A stretch of DNA of 64,000 nt from Chryseobacterium jejuense (GTDB lineage: Bacteria; Bacteroidota; Bacteroidia; Flavobacteriales; Weeksellaceae), in NCBI RefSeq assembly GCF_900100075.1, contig NZ_FNEG01000001.1, positions 186,001-250,000 of the forward strand, read 5' to 3'. Shown here piece by piece: positions 34,935 to 45,837 of this stretch (the first letter of the stretch is position 1; every line of letters starts with the position of its first letter). The translations under genes were made by a program, and so were the position numbers. A model generated the notes under the pieces. It ran no database searches and was not told where the DNA came from. It saw nothing but the letters and a program-made list of their open reading frames with translations.

Positions 34935-37211
34935 ATGAGTATACCTCAAGCGTTTACAGAAATGATTACTCTTGCTGATGGCAGAGAAATCACTATTGAA
35001 ACAGGGAAATTAGCGAAGCAGGCTGATGGATCTGTGGTAGTAAAAATGGGTGGAACAATGCTTTTAGCAACTGTTGTAGCCAATAAAGAAGCAAATCCTG
35101 GTGTAGATTTTTTACCTTTAACAGTAGATTATAGAGAAAAATTCTATGCAGGTGGAAGAATTCCTGGAAACTTCTTCCGTAGAGAAGCAAGACCTTCTGA
35201 TCAGGAAATTTTAACAATGAGATTAGTAGACCGAGTATTGCGTCCACTTTTCCCTGAAGATTTCCATGCTGAAGTTCAGGTAATGATTTCTTTAATTTCT
35301 TATGACGGAAAAACAATTCCTGATGATTTAGCTGGTTTAGCAGCTTCTGCAGCCATTGCAATTACTGATATCCCTTTCAACGGACCAATGTCTGAAGTAA
35401 GAGTTGTAAGATTTGACGGACAACTTTCTATCAACCCAAGTTATGAAGAATTGAAAAATTCTGAATTAGATATTATGGTTGGAGCTACTAAAGACTCCAT
35501 CGTAATGGTAGAAGGAGAAATGAAAGAAATTTCTGAGCAGGAAATGTTAGAAGCTATTAATTTTGGTCATGCTGAAATTAAAAAGCAAATTGAAGCTCAG
35601 GAGAGATTAGCAGAAAAAGTAGGTAAAGCTTTCCCTAAGAGAGAATATTCTCACGAAAATCACGACGAAGAAATTCGTGAAAAAGTATGGAAAGAAACTT
35701 ACGATAAAGTATATGAAGTAGCAAGAACTCCATCTGGAAAAGAGGAGAGAGGTGAGAAATTCAAAGCAGTTCGTGAAGAATTCTTAGCTCAATATGCTGA
35801 TAATGAAGAGGAATTAGAAAGAGTAACACCTTTCGTAAAAGTATATTATCATGATGTAGAGAAAGAAGCAATGCGTCAGATGATCCTTGAAGACAATATT
35901 CGTCTTGATGGTCGTGACCCTCAGACAATCCGTCCGATCTGGTCAGAAATCGACTATCTTCCGGGAGCTCACGGTTCTGCAGTGTTTACAAGAGGTGAAA
36001 CTCAGTCTTTAACAGCCGTAACTTTAGGTTCTGTGAAAGATGCTAACATGGTAGACAGCGTAATTACGCAACACGACGAAAAATTCTTCCTACATTATAA
36101 CTTCCCTCCATTCTCAACGGGTGAAGCTAGACCTTTAAGAGGAACTTCAAGAAGAGAAGTAGGACATGGTAACCTTGCTCAAAGAGCATTACAGGCGGTT
36201 ATTCCTGAAGAAAATCCATATACAATCAGAATTGTTTCTGACATCCTTGAATCAAACGGATCGTCTTCAATGGCAACAGTTTGTGCAGGAACATTAGCAT
36301 TAATGGATGCTGGGGTACAGATTACAAAACCTGTTTCCGGGATTGCAATGGGATTGATTACAGATGCAAAATCTGGTAAATTCACGGTACTTTCTGATAT
36401 CTTAGGAGATGAAGATCACCTTGGAGATATGGACTTCAAAGTAACAGGTACTGCAGACGGTATTACTGCTTGTCAGATGGATATCAAAATTCAGGGACTT
36501 TCTATGGATATCATGGAAAAAGCTTTGATGCAGGCTAGAGACGGAAGATTACACATCTTAAATAAAATTACTGAAACTATTTCTGAACCAAGAGCTGATG
36601 TGAAGCCTCACGCTCCGAAAATGGTTGTAATGGAGATCGCTAAAGACTTCATTGGTGCTGTAATCGGGCCTGGTGGAAAAATTATTCAGCAGATGCAGAA
36701 AGATACAGATACCGTTATTGCTATTGAAGAAATTGGTGAGATCGGACGTATTGAGATTGCAGGAACAGACAGAGAGAAAATCAATGCTGCTGTTGCTAGA
36801 ATCAACGAAATTACTTTCGTACCGGTTGTAGGAGAAGTTTACAATGGTAAAGTAGTAAAAGTAATGGACTTCGGTGCTTTTGTTGCGATTGCTAAAGGAA
36901 CAGAAGGTCTTCTTCACATTTCTGAAATTGAGTGGGCTCGTCTAGACAAAGTTCCTTATGCAGAAGGTGATGAAGTAGAAGTGAAGTTCATGGGTTACGA
37001 TGATCGTAAGAAAATGAAACTTTCCCGTAAAGTTCTTTTACCAAGACCTGAAAGACCAGAAAGATCTGAAAGACCAGAAGGGCAAGGTAGACCAGACGGA
37101 CAAAGAAGACCAGAAGGGCAAAGAAGACCGGATGGACAAAGAAGACCGGAAGGACAAAAGCCACAAGCTGAAAAACCAGCTGAAGATCAAACACCTTCTA
37201 ACGAAGCTTAA
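34935..37211 (+). CDS. pnp: Polynucleotide phosphorylase
   Basis: A 758-residue 3'-5' exoribonuclease that degrades RNA with phosphate. Order: RNase PH 1 (about 10-150), helical linker, RNase PH 2 (about 320-540; [28 protein letters not shown]), KH domain (about 570-620, [12 protein letters not shown]), S1 domain (about 635-700, [18 protein letters not shown]). The last ~50 residues are a repeat tail of RPEGQ/RPDGQRR units, a basic low-complexity extension likely to bind RNA. Its own promoter and terminator flank it. Confidence 0.98.
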   Translation: MSIPQAFTEMITLADGREITIETGKLAKQADGSVVVKMGGTMLLATVVANKEANPGVDFLPLTVDYREKFYAGGRIPGNFFRREARPSDQEILTMRLVDRVLRPLFPEDFHAEVQVMISLISYDGKTIPDDLAGLAASAAIAITDIPFNGPMSEVRVVRFDGQLSINPSYEELKNSELDIMVGATKDSIVMVEGEMKEISEQEMLEAINFGHAEIKKQIEAQERLAEKVGKAFPKREYSHENHDEEIREKVWKETYDKVYEVARTPSGKEERGEKFKAVREEFLAQYADNEEELERVTPFVKVYYHDVEKEAMRQMILEDNIRLDGRDPQTIRPIWSEIDYLPGAHGSAVFTRGETQSLTAVTLGSVKDANMVDSVITQHDEKFFLHYNFPPFSTGEARPLRGTSRREVGHGNLAQRALQAVIPEENPYTIRIVSDILESNGSSSMATVCAGTLALMDAGVQITKPVSGIAMGLITDAKSGKFTVLSDILGDEDHLGDMDFKVTGTADGITACQMDIKIQGLSMDIMEKALMQARDGRLHILNKITETISEPRADVKPHAPKMVVMEIAKDFIGAVIGPGGKIIQQMQKDTDTVIAIEEIGEIGRIEIAGTDREKINAAVARINEITFVPVVGEVYNGKVVKVMDFGAFVAIAKGTEGLLHISEIEWARLDKVPYAEGDEVEVKFMGYDDRKKMKLSRKVLLPRPERPERSERPEGQGRPDGQRRPEGQRRPDGQRRPEGQKPQAEKPAEDQTPSNEA

Positions 37212-37236
37212 GAATCATTCTTAGATATAAAAAAAT

Positions 37237-37259
37237 CCCTCAAAATTGAGGGGTTTTTG
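37237..37259 (+). terminator. Terminator of pnp
   Basis: CCCTCAA-A-ATTGAGGGG then TTTTTG. Confidence 0.9.
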
Positions 37260-37289
37260 TTTTGTATAGATGTTTGTTGTCCTTTTTTG

Positions 37290-37669
37290 GTTGGAAAACG
37301 CGAAGGCGCAAGGAGCTTGAGAGGATCACTCTGTTTTTAAGACACAAAGATTTTATCTCAGATAAAATTAAATGCTACTCACTAAATGATTGCACGAATA
37401 CACGAATAAAAAAGTTAATAATTCTATGTTTCTATGTGGTTATATTTTTTTGAACCACATAGAAACATAGTTTTTTTGAGCTGGATATAAACTGTTTATT
37501 TGTGTATTTATGGCGATTAAAATATAGATTTTGTATTCTTCCATAATCATCTGCACAATCTGTAAAATCAGCGAGATATCAACAGTATTCAATTTTATCG
37601 CAGATAAAATCTTTGCACCCTAAAAAAGTCTAATGCTCTAAAAATCTTAGCGCCTTTGCGTTTTCCAAC
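37290..37669. repeat. Large palindromic element, complete copy
   Basis: 380 bases between GTTGGAAAACGCGAAGGCGC (left) and its inverted partner GCGCCTTTGCGTTTTCCAAC (right). Inside, AAGATTTTATCTCAGATAAAATT is mirrored by AATTTTATCGCAGATAAAATCTT, and CTATGTGGTT by AACCACATAG in the centre. The whole can fold into one long hairpin. No coding capacity; looks like a MITE or other non-autonomous element. Confidence 0.75.
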
Positions 37670-37694
37670 AGACTAATCAGTAACTTTTTAAAAT

Positions 37695-40109
37695 CTAGCT
37701 TCCTACTCTCTGCTTAAGATCCTCGGCTCCACCGGTTTTTCTCGGCTGTCCGTTTTTAGAAGAACCAAAATTGTAAGTATAAGAAAGCGTAACCACACGC
37801 GTATCTCTTTTTACGGCAAAGTTTTCGAGATAATCATTATAAACGGTTTGACCTTTTATATTACTCGTAAAGAACATATCTGTGAAAGAGAATTTCAGGG
37901 TACTGTTGTTTTTGAATTTCTTCTGAGCTCCAATATTCAGATACCAGTTTGGGCTTACATCCAGATAGGCATATATTTCTCTAGCCTTATAATTTCCAGT
38001 CAGTTCAGCAGTGTAGCCATTGCCAAGTTTGAATGAATTGATGCTGTTGATATTGAATGTGAAATTCCCTTTGTTATTGATCTGTGTTCCTGAAATATTT
38101 CCGGTGTAGGAGCCATAGTAGAAGTTGGCGCTGTTGTTCATATCCCACCATTTGGTCACTTTTACAGGAGCAATAAGATATAAACCGAAATAAGATACGG
38201 AATTGAGATTTTCAATAGTCTGTACGGTAACTATTTGCCCATTTTCTACCACAGGTTTAAGAATATCTGTGATATTGTTTGAAGTTTTGCTGTAGCTTAA
38301 AGTTGCAAAATATTTGTTGCTTAGGCTGTATGTAAACTCATAATTCATAGTGGTCTGTGCATTCAGGTCAGGATTTCCTGCTTTCAGCGTGGTTGGATCA
38401 AGATAAAACTTAAAAGGATTCAGCTGGTTATAGCTTGGCCTTGTGATTCTTCTGCTGAAATTGATTTCAACGTTGCTTTTATCCGTCAAATCATAAGAAA
38501 CAACAGCACTTGGAAATAACTGCGTATAATTTCTTTTGTTAACCTGATTGGTGGTAAGCTGGGTTCCTTTTACATTGGTATTTTCCATTCTTAAACCTGC
38601 TGTAGCTTTGAATTTTTCCCATTTTTTAGAGACATTCCCGTACACTGCATTAATATTTTCTTCATAAATAAAATGGTTGGTTTTGGAAAGGTCGGGGATA
38701 AGAGAGCCGGAGCTGGCATTGAAGAATTTCAGATCATTATCAGTTTTTACAAAGCTGGTTTTAATTCCTGTTTCCAGCTTCCAGTCATCTTTGAAATTTT
38801 TGTTTAGATCAGATTTTAAGGAGTAGATGTTCAGTTTTCCATTCATATCTCCTTTAATGATGTCCAGATTATCCTCTCCACTATTTATTTCATGCGTTTT
38901 GGTATCAAAACTTTGCAAAGAAGAATTGGCGTAGTTAATGTAGTCAAAATCAGTAGAGATTTCAGAACCTAAAGAATCAATCGTGTATTTATGATTAAGG
39001 TTGAATGAAAGGTTGGTCCAGCGGTCATTGGAAGCGTTTATTGTTTTGAATGAACTTTCCGGAAGGCGATTACTACCCAATGTCACGTTGGAATTATCTC
39101 CATTAATATTGAACTTGTTAGAAACCAACCCTACGGAAAACCCCAGTACATTTTTATCATTCAGATAATAATCCATTCCTGCTTTGGCTACATGACTGTT
39201 GAATTTGAACTTCAGATAATTATCTTGTACATACGCTTTTTTGAAATTATTATTTTCATAAAAATTTCTGTCCAGAACCAGTCCGTTGTAAGCTTCTCTG
39301 TACGCAAAGCTGTAATTCCCGAAAATATTGATTTTTTTATTTCGATGGTTGATACTAAAGCTATTGTTGTTCTTCACATATTTTCCCGTACCCAAAGAGG
39401 TTGAAACACTTCCGTTTGTACCTTTTCTCTGCTCTTTTTTTAATTTGATATTAATAATTGATGATCCGGCTGCATCATATTTTGATGAAGGATTGGTAAT
39501 GAATTCTATTTTATCAATGGTGGAGGACGGAATTCCTTTAAGATAGTTGGCCAGATCACTTCCGGTCATCGGGGTATTTTTGCCGTCAATCTGAATCAGG
39601 AGATTTCCTTTTCCTCGGAGACTAATGTTATCATTGTTGTCAATACTGATTCCCGGGGCTTTTTCCAATACCTCAAAGGCCGAATTTCCGGTGCTGGCAA
39701 TACTGTTTTCTACATTCATAATCATTTTGCCATCCTGTCTTTCAATCATAGGCTTGGCTTTGGTGATGGTTACGCCTTCAATAGATTTTATAGCAAGATC
39801 AATGGAAGGAAGAGTAGTGTTATCTGCTAATGAAATATTGTCTGAATGGTAAACCTCAGATCCGTTTTTGTTGATTTTTAAATGATAGGTTCCACTTTTA
39901 AGATCAGTGAATCCGAATTTCCCATTGGAGTCTGCAATTTCTGTTTTAATCAATGTATTATCAGCATCCAAAAGGTTAATTTCCATTTGTTCCGCTTTGT
40001 CAGATTTAATGTTTCCTGACAGGGAAAAATTCTGTGTACTCTGTGCTGACAGGACGCTGGTGAACAGCAGCAGCAACCAGAGAAATAGAGGTGAAAATAT
40101 TCTGGCCAT
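37695..40109 (-). CDS. TonB-dependent-receptor-like outer membrane beta-barrel protein
   Basis: An 804-residue outer-membrane protein. Signal peptide (1-23, ending VLSAQ), a carboxypeptidase-regulatory-like beta domain (about 28-105, FSLSGNIKSDK), a plug-like segment (about 110-225; VLEKAPGISIDNNDNISLRGKG, PSSKYDAAGSSIINIKLKK) and an OMP_b-brl_3 barrel to the end. Such proteins take part in nutrient uptake or envelope remodelling; the ligand is unknown. It follows a MarR gene by 7 bases and is probably under that regulator. Confidence 0.9.
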   Translation of the reverse strand: MARIFSPLFLWLLLLFTSVLSAQSTQNFSLSGNIKSDKAEQMEINLLDADNTLIKTEIADSNGKFGFTDLKSGTYHLKINKNGSEVYHSDNISLADNTTLPSIDLAIKSIEGVTITKAKPMIERQDGKMIMNVENSIASTGNSAFEVLEKAPGISIDNNDNISLRGKGNLLIQIDGKNTPMTGSDLANYLKGIPSSTIDKIEFITNPSSKYDAAGSSIINIKLKKEQRKGTNGSVSTSLGTGKYVKNNNSFSINHRNKKINIFGNYSFAYREAYNGLVLDRNFYENNNFKKAYVQDNYLKFKFNSHVAKAGMDYYLNDKNVLGFSVGLVSNKFNINGDNSNVTLGSNRLPESSFKTINASNDRWTNLSFNLNHKYTIDSLGSEISTDFDYINYANSSLQSFDTKTHEINSGEDNLDIIKGDMNGKLNIYSLKSDLNKNFKDDWKLETGIKTSFVKTDNDLKFFNASSGSLIPDLSKTNHFIYEENINAVYGNVSKKWEKFKATAGLRMENTNVKGTQLTTNQVNKRNYTQLFPSAVVSYDLTDKSNVEINFSRRITRPSYNQLNPFKFYLDPTTLKAGNPDLNAQTTMNYEFTYSLSNKYFATLSYSKTSNNITDILKPVVENGQIVTVQTIENLNSVSYFGLYLIAPVKVTKWWDMNNSANFYYGSYTGNISGTQINNKGNFTFNINSINSFKLGNGYTAELTGNYKAREIYAYLDVSPNWYLNIGAQKKFKNNSTLKFSFTDMFFTSNIKGQTVYNDYLENFAVKRDTRVVTLSYTYNFGSSKNGQPRKTGGAEDLKQRVGS

Positions 40110-40116
40110 AGTGTTT

Positions 40117-40557
40117 TTATTTTTTAGGGTTGAGGCAGTTTTCTGAAATTTTGAGTAAAGCGGAATACATCATTTCAAGCTCATCCTTGGAGACTCCTTC
40201 CAAAGCAACCTCACGGTTGTTTTCAACAATATTCTGAACCTCTTTGATGACTTTTTTTCCGGAATCTGTTACTTCCAGATCCGTTTTTCTACGATCATCA
40301 GGATGAATATGTCTTTTGATATATTTGGATTTTACCATTAAATCAATAATTCTCGTCACAGAAGCATTGTCCTTAAAAACAAGATCACCAATTTCATTCT
40401 GGGTAATTCCCGGGTTTTCCAGAATCGCTTTGATGATCAACCACTGATCGATAGTGATGGTAAAACCATGGGCTTTCAGTTGGCGCTGTGCATAGTTTCT
40501 ATAGGCTCTGATGGCTTTATCTATGTTGTAGAATATAATTGAATTTAATTTTTCCAT
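40117..40557 (-). CDS. MarR-family transcriptional regulator
   Basis: A 146-residue winged-helix repressor. IDQWLIIKAILENPGITQNEIGDLVFKDNASVTRIIDLM (about 37-75) covers the recognition helices and HPDDRRKTDLEVTDSGKKV the wing. Genes of this family often repress the neighbouring operon and respond to small phenolic ligands. It is cotranscribed with the barrel protein gene 7 bases downstream. Confidence 0.93.
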   Translation of the reverse strand: MEKLNSIIFYNIDKAIRAYRNYAQRQLKAHGFTITIDQWLIIKAILENPGITQNEIGDLVFKDNASVTRIIDLMVKSKYIKRHIHPDDRRKTDLEVTDSGKKVIKEVQNIVENNREVALEGVSKDELEMMYSALLKISENCLNPKK

Positions 40558-40727
40558 ACTTTCAGATTAAAATGATTTATCAATTATTGATATATCAATT
40601 AATTTGTTGATGCGTTTTTTATTTTGTTACAACGCTGTGAAAATATTTTTAATAGAAAAGTAAAAACCCTAATCTCAGATTTTCACTTTTTTAAGTCATA
40701 GAAGTACTTTACACTCATTATAATTAA

Positions 40728-43700
40728 TCAAGGATGTTTAAATAATCCATCAATCTGTTTTCGAACAGCATCATTGGGAGAAACTTTATAAAATTCCTGT
40801 AAAAGATCTAAAGAGCTTGGTTTTCTAGGATATTGATTATGAGTAAGAAAGTTTTTCAACGCCATATTTACTTTATCTTCCCCGATCAGGTCACTCAATG
40901 TTACCATAGCAACAGCTCCCTTGGAATAGGAGATATGAGGAACATCTCCGGTTGCCCTGTAAATGGGAAGGTTTTCGGATAATCCTTTTTCGTTATCGTA
41001 GATTTGTTGGTGAACCTTTAGTCTTTCCATCATTTTTGCTTTTCCGTGCATTTTTTTATAGAGCATCATTTCGGTGTACATGGCAAGGGTTTCTGTGAGC
41101 ATTACGGAACCTTCTCGGTCATCGGGGTTAATCTGGCTGTTTCCCCACCAAAGATGGGAGAGTTCATGTCCTGCCAGTTCATTAATTACATCCTGCTTCT
41201 GATCCGCATGAATATTGGCGTGAAAAACCATGTCTTCAGGCATAAAAATAACAGAAGGGTAAGCTGTGGCCGCAAAACCTCTGGTAAAAGATGATATTTC
41301 TGTAAAATTGATGGTTTTGAAAGGATATTTCCCAAAATTCTGCTGACAATAATCCAAAGTAAGCTGAGCATTTTTCAAAAGATGATCTACATTTTCAAAA
41401 TGATTTTTATGATAAAAAATATGGATAGCAATGCCTTTATAATTGAGGCTTTTTAGCTCATATTCCGCAGAAGAAACAGCAAAACGGAAAGGAATATTTT
41501 CTGCTTTATACTGAAAATAATTCCGGCCTGATTGTGTCCATTTCTTTATCAGATCACCGGTTCCTACAGCGGTTTGATGTTTTTCGGTGGAAACGGTCAT
41601 ATCAAGATCGATAAAATCTTTTTTGAATACTTCCGGAGCTTCTGGTTTCTTTATAGCTCTTAATTTTCCCAATTGATATTGGTCGCGTATCTTTTCGTCC
41701 TGAATTTCAAAATCCTTCTGATAACCAATGGTTGGATAATATCTGCTGATTCTCATAAAAGATCCGTTCTCAATTATGGCATTAAAAGACTGATGTCCGT
41801 TTACAGCAAACCATTGATAAGATATCTTGAAATCCAGAGTGGCTGTGGCATTAGGTTTTAAAGCTTTTTTTAATGAAACTTCGGATGTATTTCCAGTGAT
41901 CGTAATTGTTTCAGCTTCAGATGTAAAAGCAGCCGTTATCAGCTTCAGATCAGCATTAAAATTGACAAGAACTTTGTCAATGGGCTGGTCTGTTTGGTTT
42001 TTAAGGGTATAATGACCAATAATTTCATAGGTGTTTTGTGATGGATACAGCTTAATTTCAGTTGTAATATCTGTTATATCAGGTTGTGGAAGGTTTTCAT
42101 ACTTACGAAAATCCTTTTCATATTGAACAGAATTGAAGATCTCTTTTTCATCATCTTCAGGAATATACCCTTTCATAAAATAGCTTCCCGCTAAAACACC
42201 TGAAATAAGGAGGATAACAGTGAATACAGATTGAAAAACAGAAACTTTTTTAAACTTAATAAAGTCATTAATAAGCCATAATAAAGCTACTATTCCAACT
42301 CCACATAAAAGTCTTTGCCCAAAAGCTTTTTCATAAATCCCATACCCGTTGAAATCACTATAACTCCCTTTAAAGTCTGAAAATATTCTTAAAACAGGAT
42401 AGGAAAGAAGCTTACCGGAAACAGGACCAGCGAGCAGGAAAACAGCAAGAATAGAAATTCCCAGCGCAATAAATTTGTTCGGAATACTGTTGTTAATTAA
42501 CAAAGCAAATCCTGAAAATAAGATCACTGGAAAAGTATTGAAAAGAAAAACAGCGAGATAGGCACTCCAATCGATATGAAAGTACTGATAAGCAGCCTGA
42601 AAAATAATTCCTTCCCCAATTAAAATTCCTGTAAAGAAGAATAACAGAATACTTATGGAAATAAAATGTCCAGCCAGTTTATTCTTTGAGAAAAAAGTAC
42701 TGTTTTCAATGAGTGAAAATCCGGATGATTTCGATCTCCAATACAGATCATTAAGAAAATAGGCAGCGATCAGTAACCCAAGTAAATGAAAGTTTTCTGA
42801 TATAGTGGTTGCCATAAGCCCTGAACTTGCATATTTCTGCGGAAGTCGGATTCCTTTTTCAATTTCAGCATACATTTCCATACCCACGGCAAATACTAAA
42901 AGAATTGAAACTACGGGAATGGTAATGCTTTTGAACAGGTAGATCAGGTCTATTTTTGCAAAGGATAATATAGAGTGTATGGAAGGAATTCTTCCGTAAT
43001 CAGGTTGTACTGAAGTATATTCGGATTTAAAGATCTTTGGGAAAGAATCTGTTTTTGAGGTTGTCTTTTTTACTTTTTGTTTTGAAATAGTAGAGAATGA
43101 AAATTGTTTTAAACTCAACCATAGAAAGCCTATAGATATCAAAAGACAGAAAACTCTGTTGAAAAGTAAATAGCCTGTGATAGGTACAATTTGTACGTTT
43201 TTTTGTTCAATGGTAAGCAATTTTGCATCCAGGAAATAAGAAGACAATCCAAAAGGATCAAGAAGGGCTGAAATTTGCTGGACTTCCAATGATTGTGGCA
43301 TAGCTCCAGCCATGAATGGTGAATTGGAAAATAGTAAAATAACCATGTAGAAAACATATAATAACAGTCCGCCAATAACCACCAATAGCTTTTTCCTGAA
43401 TATAAAGACTATTAAAAAAAGAAAACTGCACACCAAAAGTGTATTCATCAATCCGAATATCAGCAAAGGGTAGAGGTAGTGAAATATGTTAAATCCTTCC
43501 TGCATTTCACTTCCGGTACGTAAGCTTTGGCCAATGATAAAACCAAGCATCAGGATTGAAAAGCTTAAAAATGTCTGCAGAAAGTAGGCCGAGAATTTCC
43601 CATTCAGGTAAGTTTGTTTTGAAAGTGGAAATGAAAACAGAACTACGTCAAACCGGGAATCCTGCTCTTTAAACAAAAGCTGTAAAGCATATATGGTGGC

Positions 43701-43898
43701 AAAAAAAATGATGGAAAGACTCAGCATTCCGGTCATAAACCCAATGGTGTAAGGAGCGTTTAAATAGATTCCTTCTCCCACAGAAAGGTTGAACTGATTC
43801 CCGCAGAAAATACCGAGGAATACAAGAATCAGGGCAATAAGATAAGTAAGCCAGTGCTTGGTATTGCGTCTGACTTCAAAAGAAAAGATGACATTCAT
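40728..43898 (-). CDS. ABC-2 permease fused to an M1-type aminopeptidase
   Basis: A 1056-residue membrane protein. The N-terminal ~570 residues have about twelve helices in two ABC-2-type blocks (SFEVRRNTKHWLTYLIALI). The C-terminal ~470 residues are an M1-like peptidase with HELSHLWWGN near residue 910 and the third zinc ligand about 20 residues later (LTETLAMYTEMM), facing outside. The adjacent ATPase gene (2 bases upstream) would energise it. The permease/M1 fusion is known in Bacteroidetes but its substrate is not. Confidence 0.88.
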   Translation of the reverse strand: MNVIFSFEVRRNTKHWLTYLIALILVFLGIFCGNQFNLSVGEGIYLNAPYTIGFMTGMLSLSIIFFATIYALQLLFKEQDSRFDVVLFSFPLSKQTYLNGKFSAYFLQTFLSFSILMLGFIIGQSLRTGSEMQEGFNIFHYLYPLLIFGLMNTLLVCSFLFLIVFIFRKKLLVVIGGLLLYVFYMVILLFSNSPFMAGAMPQSLEVQQISALLDPFGLSSYFLDAKLLTIEQKNVQIVPITGYLLFNRVFCLLISIGFLWLSLKQFSFSTISKQKVKKTTSKTDSFPKIFKSEYTSVQPDYGRIPSIHSILSFAKIDLIYLFKSITIPVVSILLVFAVGMEMYAEIEKGIRLPQKYASSGLMATTISENFHLLGLLIAAYFLNDLYWRSKSSGFSLIENSTFFSKNKLAGHFISISILLFFFTGILIGEGIIFQAAYQYFHIDWSAYLAVFLFNTFPVILFSGFALLINNSIPNKFIALGISILAVFLLAGPVSGKLLSYPVLRIFSDFKGSYSDFNGYGIYEKAFGQRLLCGVGIVALLWLINDFIKFKKVSVFQSVFTVILLISGVLAGSYFMKGYIPEDDEKEIFNSVQYEKDFRKYENLPQPDITDITTEIKLYPSQNTYEIIGHYTLKNQTDQPIDKVLVNFNADLKLITAAFTSEAETITITGNTSEVSLKKALKPNATATLDFKISYQWFAVNGHQSFNAIIENGSFMRISRYYPTIGYQKDFEIQDEKIRDQYQLGKLRAIKKPEAPEVFKKDFIDLDMTVSTEKHQTAVGTGDLIKKWTQSGRNYFQYKAENIPFRFAVSSAEYELKSLNYKGIAIHIFYHKNHFENVDHLLKNAQLTLDYCQQNFGKYPFKTINFTEISSFTRGFAATAYPSVIFMPEDMVFHANIHADQKQDVINELAGHELSHLWWGNSQINPDDREGSVMLTETLAMYTEMMLYKKMHGKAKMMERLKVHQQIYDNEKGLSENLPIYRATGDVPHISYSKGAVAMVTLSDLIGEDKVNMALKNFLTHNQYPRKPSSLDLLQEFYKVSPNDAVRKQIDGLFKHP

Positions 43899-43900
43899 GG

Positions 43901-44773
43901 CTAAGGTTTTTGCGTTAGAGTATAAAAGTAGAAGTGCTCCAGTAAAGGATTTACTGCATTGAAATCTTCAGGAGTTTCTTCGGAAAATATGGTGATATGA
44001 TGATTTCTCTCTATCAATTGTCTGCTGATGACTTCGTAATGGGAGTAATAGTTTTCCAGATCATTGTTGTGAATAGAGCTGGACCATATTTTGTGTTCCA
44101 ATTCTGCCATTAATAGTTTGGGTTCACCTTTTCTAAGGATTTTCCCATGATTCATCACTGCAATTTCTGAACACAGATTCCTTACATCTTCCACCAAATG
44201 TGTGGAAAGAATAACAATGATATCCTGGCTGATATCATTCAGTAGAATATTAAAACGGTTTCGTTCTTCAGGATCTAAACCAGCTGTAGGCTCATCTACA
44301 ATAATGATTTTGGGATTTCCCAATAATGCCTGAGCTATTCCGAAACGCTGCTTCATTCCACCAGAGAAAGTATGAACTTCTTTCTTTTGAACATCCAAAA
44401 GATTTACTTTTTCAAGCAGATCCAGAATCTGTTTTTTACGACTGTTTTTATCTGTAATCCCTTTCAGTATTGCTATGTGCTCTAAAAGATCATAGGCAGA
44501 AATTTTAGGATAAACCCCGAAATCCTGAGGTAGAAATCCTAGGTTTTGTTTGATGAATTCTGGGTTTTTAACAATATCAATATCATTAAAAAAGATGTTT
44601 CCAGAACTAGGTTTCTGTAATCCTACAATGGTTTTCATCAGAGATGATTTTCCGGCTCCATTCGGACCTAAAAGTCCAAACATTCCGTTGTTGATTTTCA
44701 GAGAAATGTCATCAATGGCTTGAAAACCACTTTTATACGTAAGAGTAAGGTTGTTAATGGATAAGGTATTCAT
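43901..44773 (-). CDS. ABC transporter ATP-binding protein
   Basis: A 290-residue ATPase subunit. Walker A GPNGAGKSSL (about 35-44), Q-loop FLPQDFG, signature FSGGMKQRFGIAQALLG (about 138-154), Walker B IIIVDEPTAGLD (about 158-169), H-loop STHLVED. It pairs with the permease-peptidase gene, which begins 2 bases downstream. Confidence 0.95.
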   Translation of the reverse strand: MNTLSINNLTLTYKSGFQAIDDISLKINNGMFGLLGPNGAGKSSLMKTIVGLQKPSSGNIFFNDIDIVKNPEFIKQNLGFLPQDFGVYPKISAYDLLEHIAILKGITDKNSRKKQILDLLEKVNLLDVQKKEVHTFSGGMKQRFGIAQALLGNPKIIIVDEPTAGLDPEERNRFNILLNDISQDIIVILSTHLVEDVRNLCSEIAVMNHGKILRKGEPKLLMAELEHKIWSSSIHNNDLENYYSHYEVISRQLIERNHHITIFSEETPEDFNAVNPLLEHFYFYTLTQKP

Positions 44774-44972
44774 AATAGTGAGTTTGGGTAATAGGAGAGT
44801 AGGTAATCCGGTTGGGGACTACTGTTGTTTAAAGAAACGGATAGATAATAGACGGATAGATGAGAGACTTAGAGTATCGGTAATGAAGATCATGTATAAG
44901 ACTTTCAGCTTTCAAATACCATAATATTGAAAGGATGATAACCTTAAACGATGAACTTTAAACCTTGAATTC

Positions 44973-45176
44973 TTACTCTTTATACTCCAGAATGTCTCCC
45001 GGCTGGCATTCCAGGATTTTGCAGATGGCTTCCAGCGTATCGAAACGTACACCCTTAGCTTTTCCGGTTTTGAGGATGGATAGGTTGACGGGAGTGATTC
45101 CCAGTTTTTCTGCCAATTCTTTACTCTGCATTTTTCGTTTGGCTAGCATCACATCTAAGTTGACTATAATTGGCAT
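44973..45176 (-). CDS. XRE/YozG-type HTH regulator
   Basis: A 67-residue Cro/CI-type DNA-binding protein: MLAKRKMQSKELAEKLGITPVNLSILKTGKAKGVRFDTLEAICKILECQ makes up the five-helix HTH. This size and sequence are typical for the small regulator paired with a DUF2975 membrane protein, whose gene ends 1 base before its start. The two probably act as a regulator/membrane sensor pair. Confidence 0.93.
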   Translation of the reverse strand: MPIIVNLDVMLAKRKMQSKELAEKLGITPVNLSILKTGKAKGVRFDTLEAICKILECQPGDILEYKE

Positions 45177-45177
45177 G

Positions 45178-45693
45178 TTAAATAATTAGGTCTTGTTCGT
45201 TTTGCAAATGTAGCCCTTGCTTAAAGATATTCGCAAGAAACAGACAGAAAATTCCAAGCATAAAGTGAATAAGCACCAGGCCCCAGATGATACTTTCTAC
45301 TTCCACAAAGAAACTCGCGACGATAACCAGAGGAAGTGGGATGAAAATATTAAAAAGGTAAAATCTCTTTAGTTGTTTTATATGTTCTTTTGTAAAAAGC
45401 TTAGGCTGGAAAAACACCTTGAATACTTTTGCTGATAACCAGAAAAAGATCCCATAAGGAATTAAGACCAACATAAACGAAAAGATGATATAAGGATAAT
45501 TATCTTCTATATTCAGAAATGGCTGTTGGGTAAACGGATAATTGATATGTAAATATTGGCCATTACCATAAGGCGTTACCGAGAACCCTGTGGCAAGACA
45601 AAGCAGAGCATACAATGCAGTTATCAAATATCCAGCAGACAAAACAGAGCAGATATAAAATAAAATCCTGGAAATAATTTTGGTCTGATTCAT
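45178..45693 (-). CDS. DUF2975 membrane protein
   Basis: A 171-residue protein with four membrane helices (about 8-33, 64-86, 110-130, 134-156), fitting DUF2975. First gene of a two-gene unit with the XRE regulator. Role unknown; it may hold or sense for the regulator. Confidence 0.88.
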   Translation of the reverse strand: MNQTKIISRILFYICSVLSAGYLITALYALLCLATGFSVTPYGNGQYLHINYPFTQQPFLNIEDNYPYIIFSFMLVLIPYGIFFWLSAKVFKVFFQPKLFTKEHIKQLKRFYLFNIFIPLPLVIVASFFVEVESIIWGLVLIHFMLGIFCLFLANIFKQGLHLQNEQDLII

Positions 45694-45837
45694 ATCACGA
45701 TCATTAATTAGTATTGCAAATGTATAATTAATTATCGTAAAACAATAATTAATTTAAATGAAATTTTATTTTTAAAAGTGATCGGCCAGTTAAAGGAATG
45801 GTAGTAATCCTTATCTTTACTATAAAATATAATCATC

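Noticed and set aside
36988..37194. Minus-strand open frame opposite the pnp tail
   Set aside because: A mirror of the repeat tail; product is a V/F/L repeat without features of a protein.
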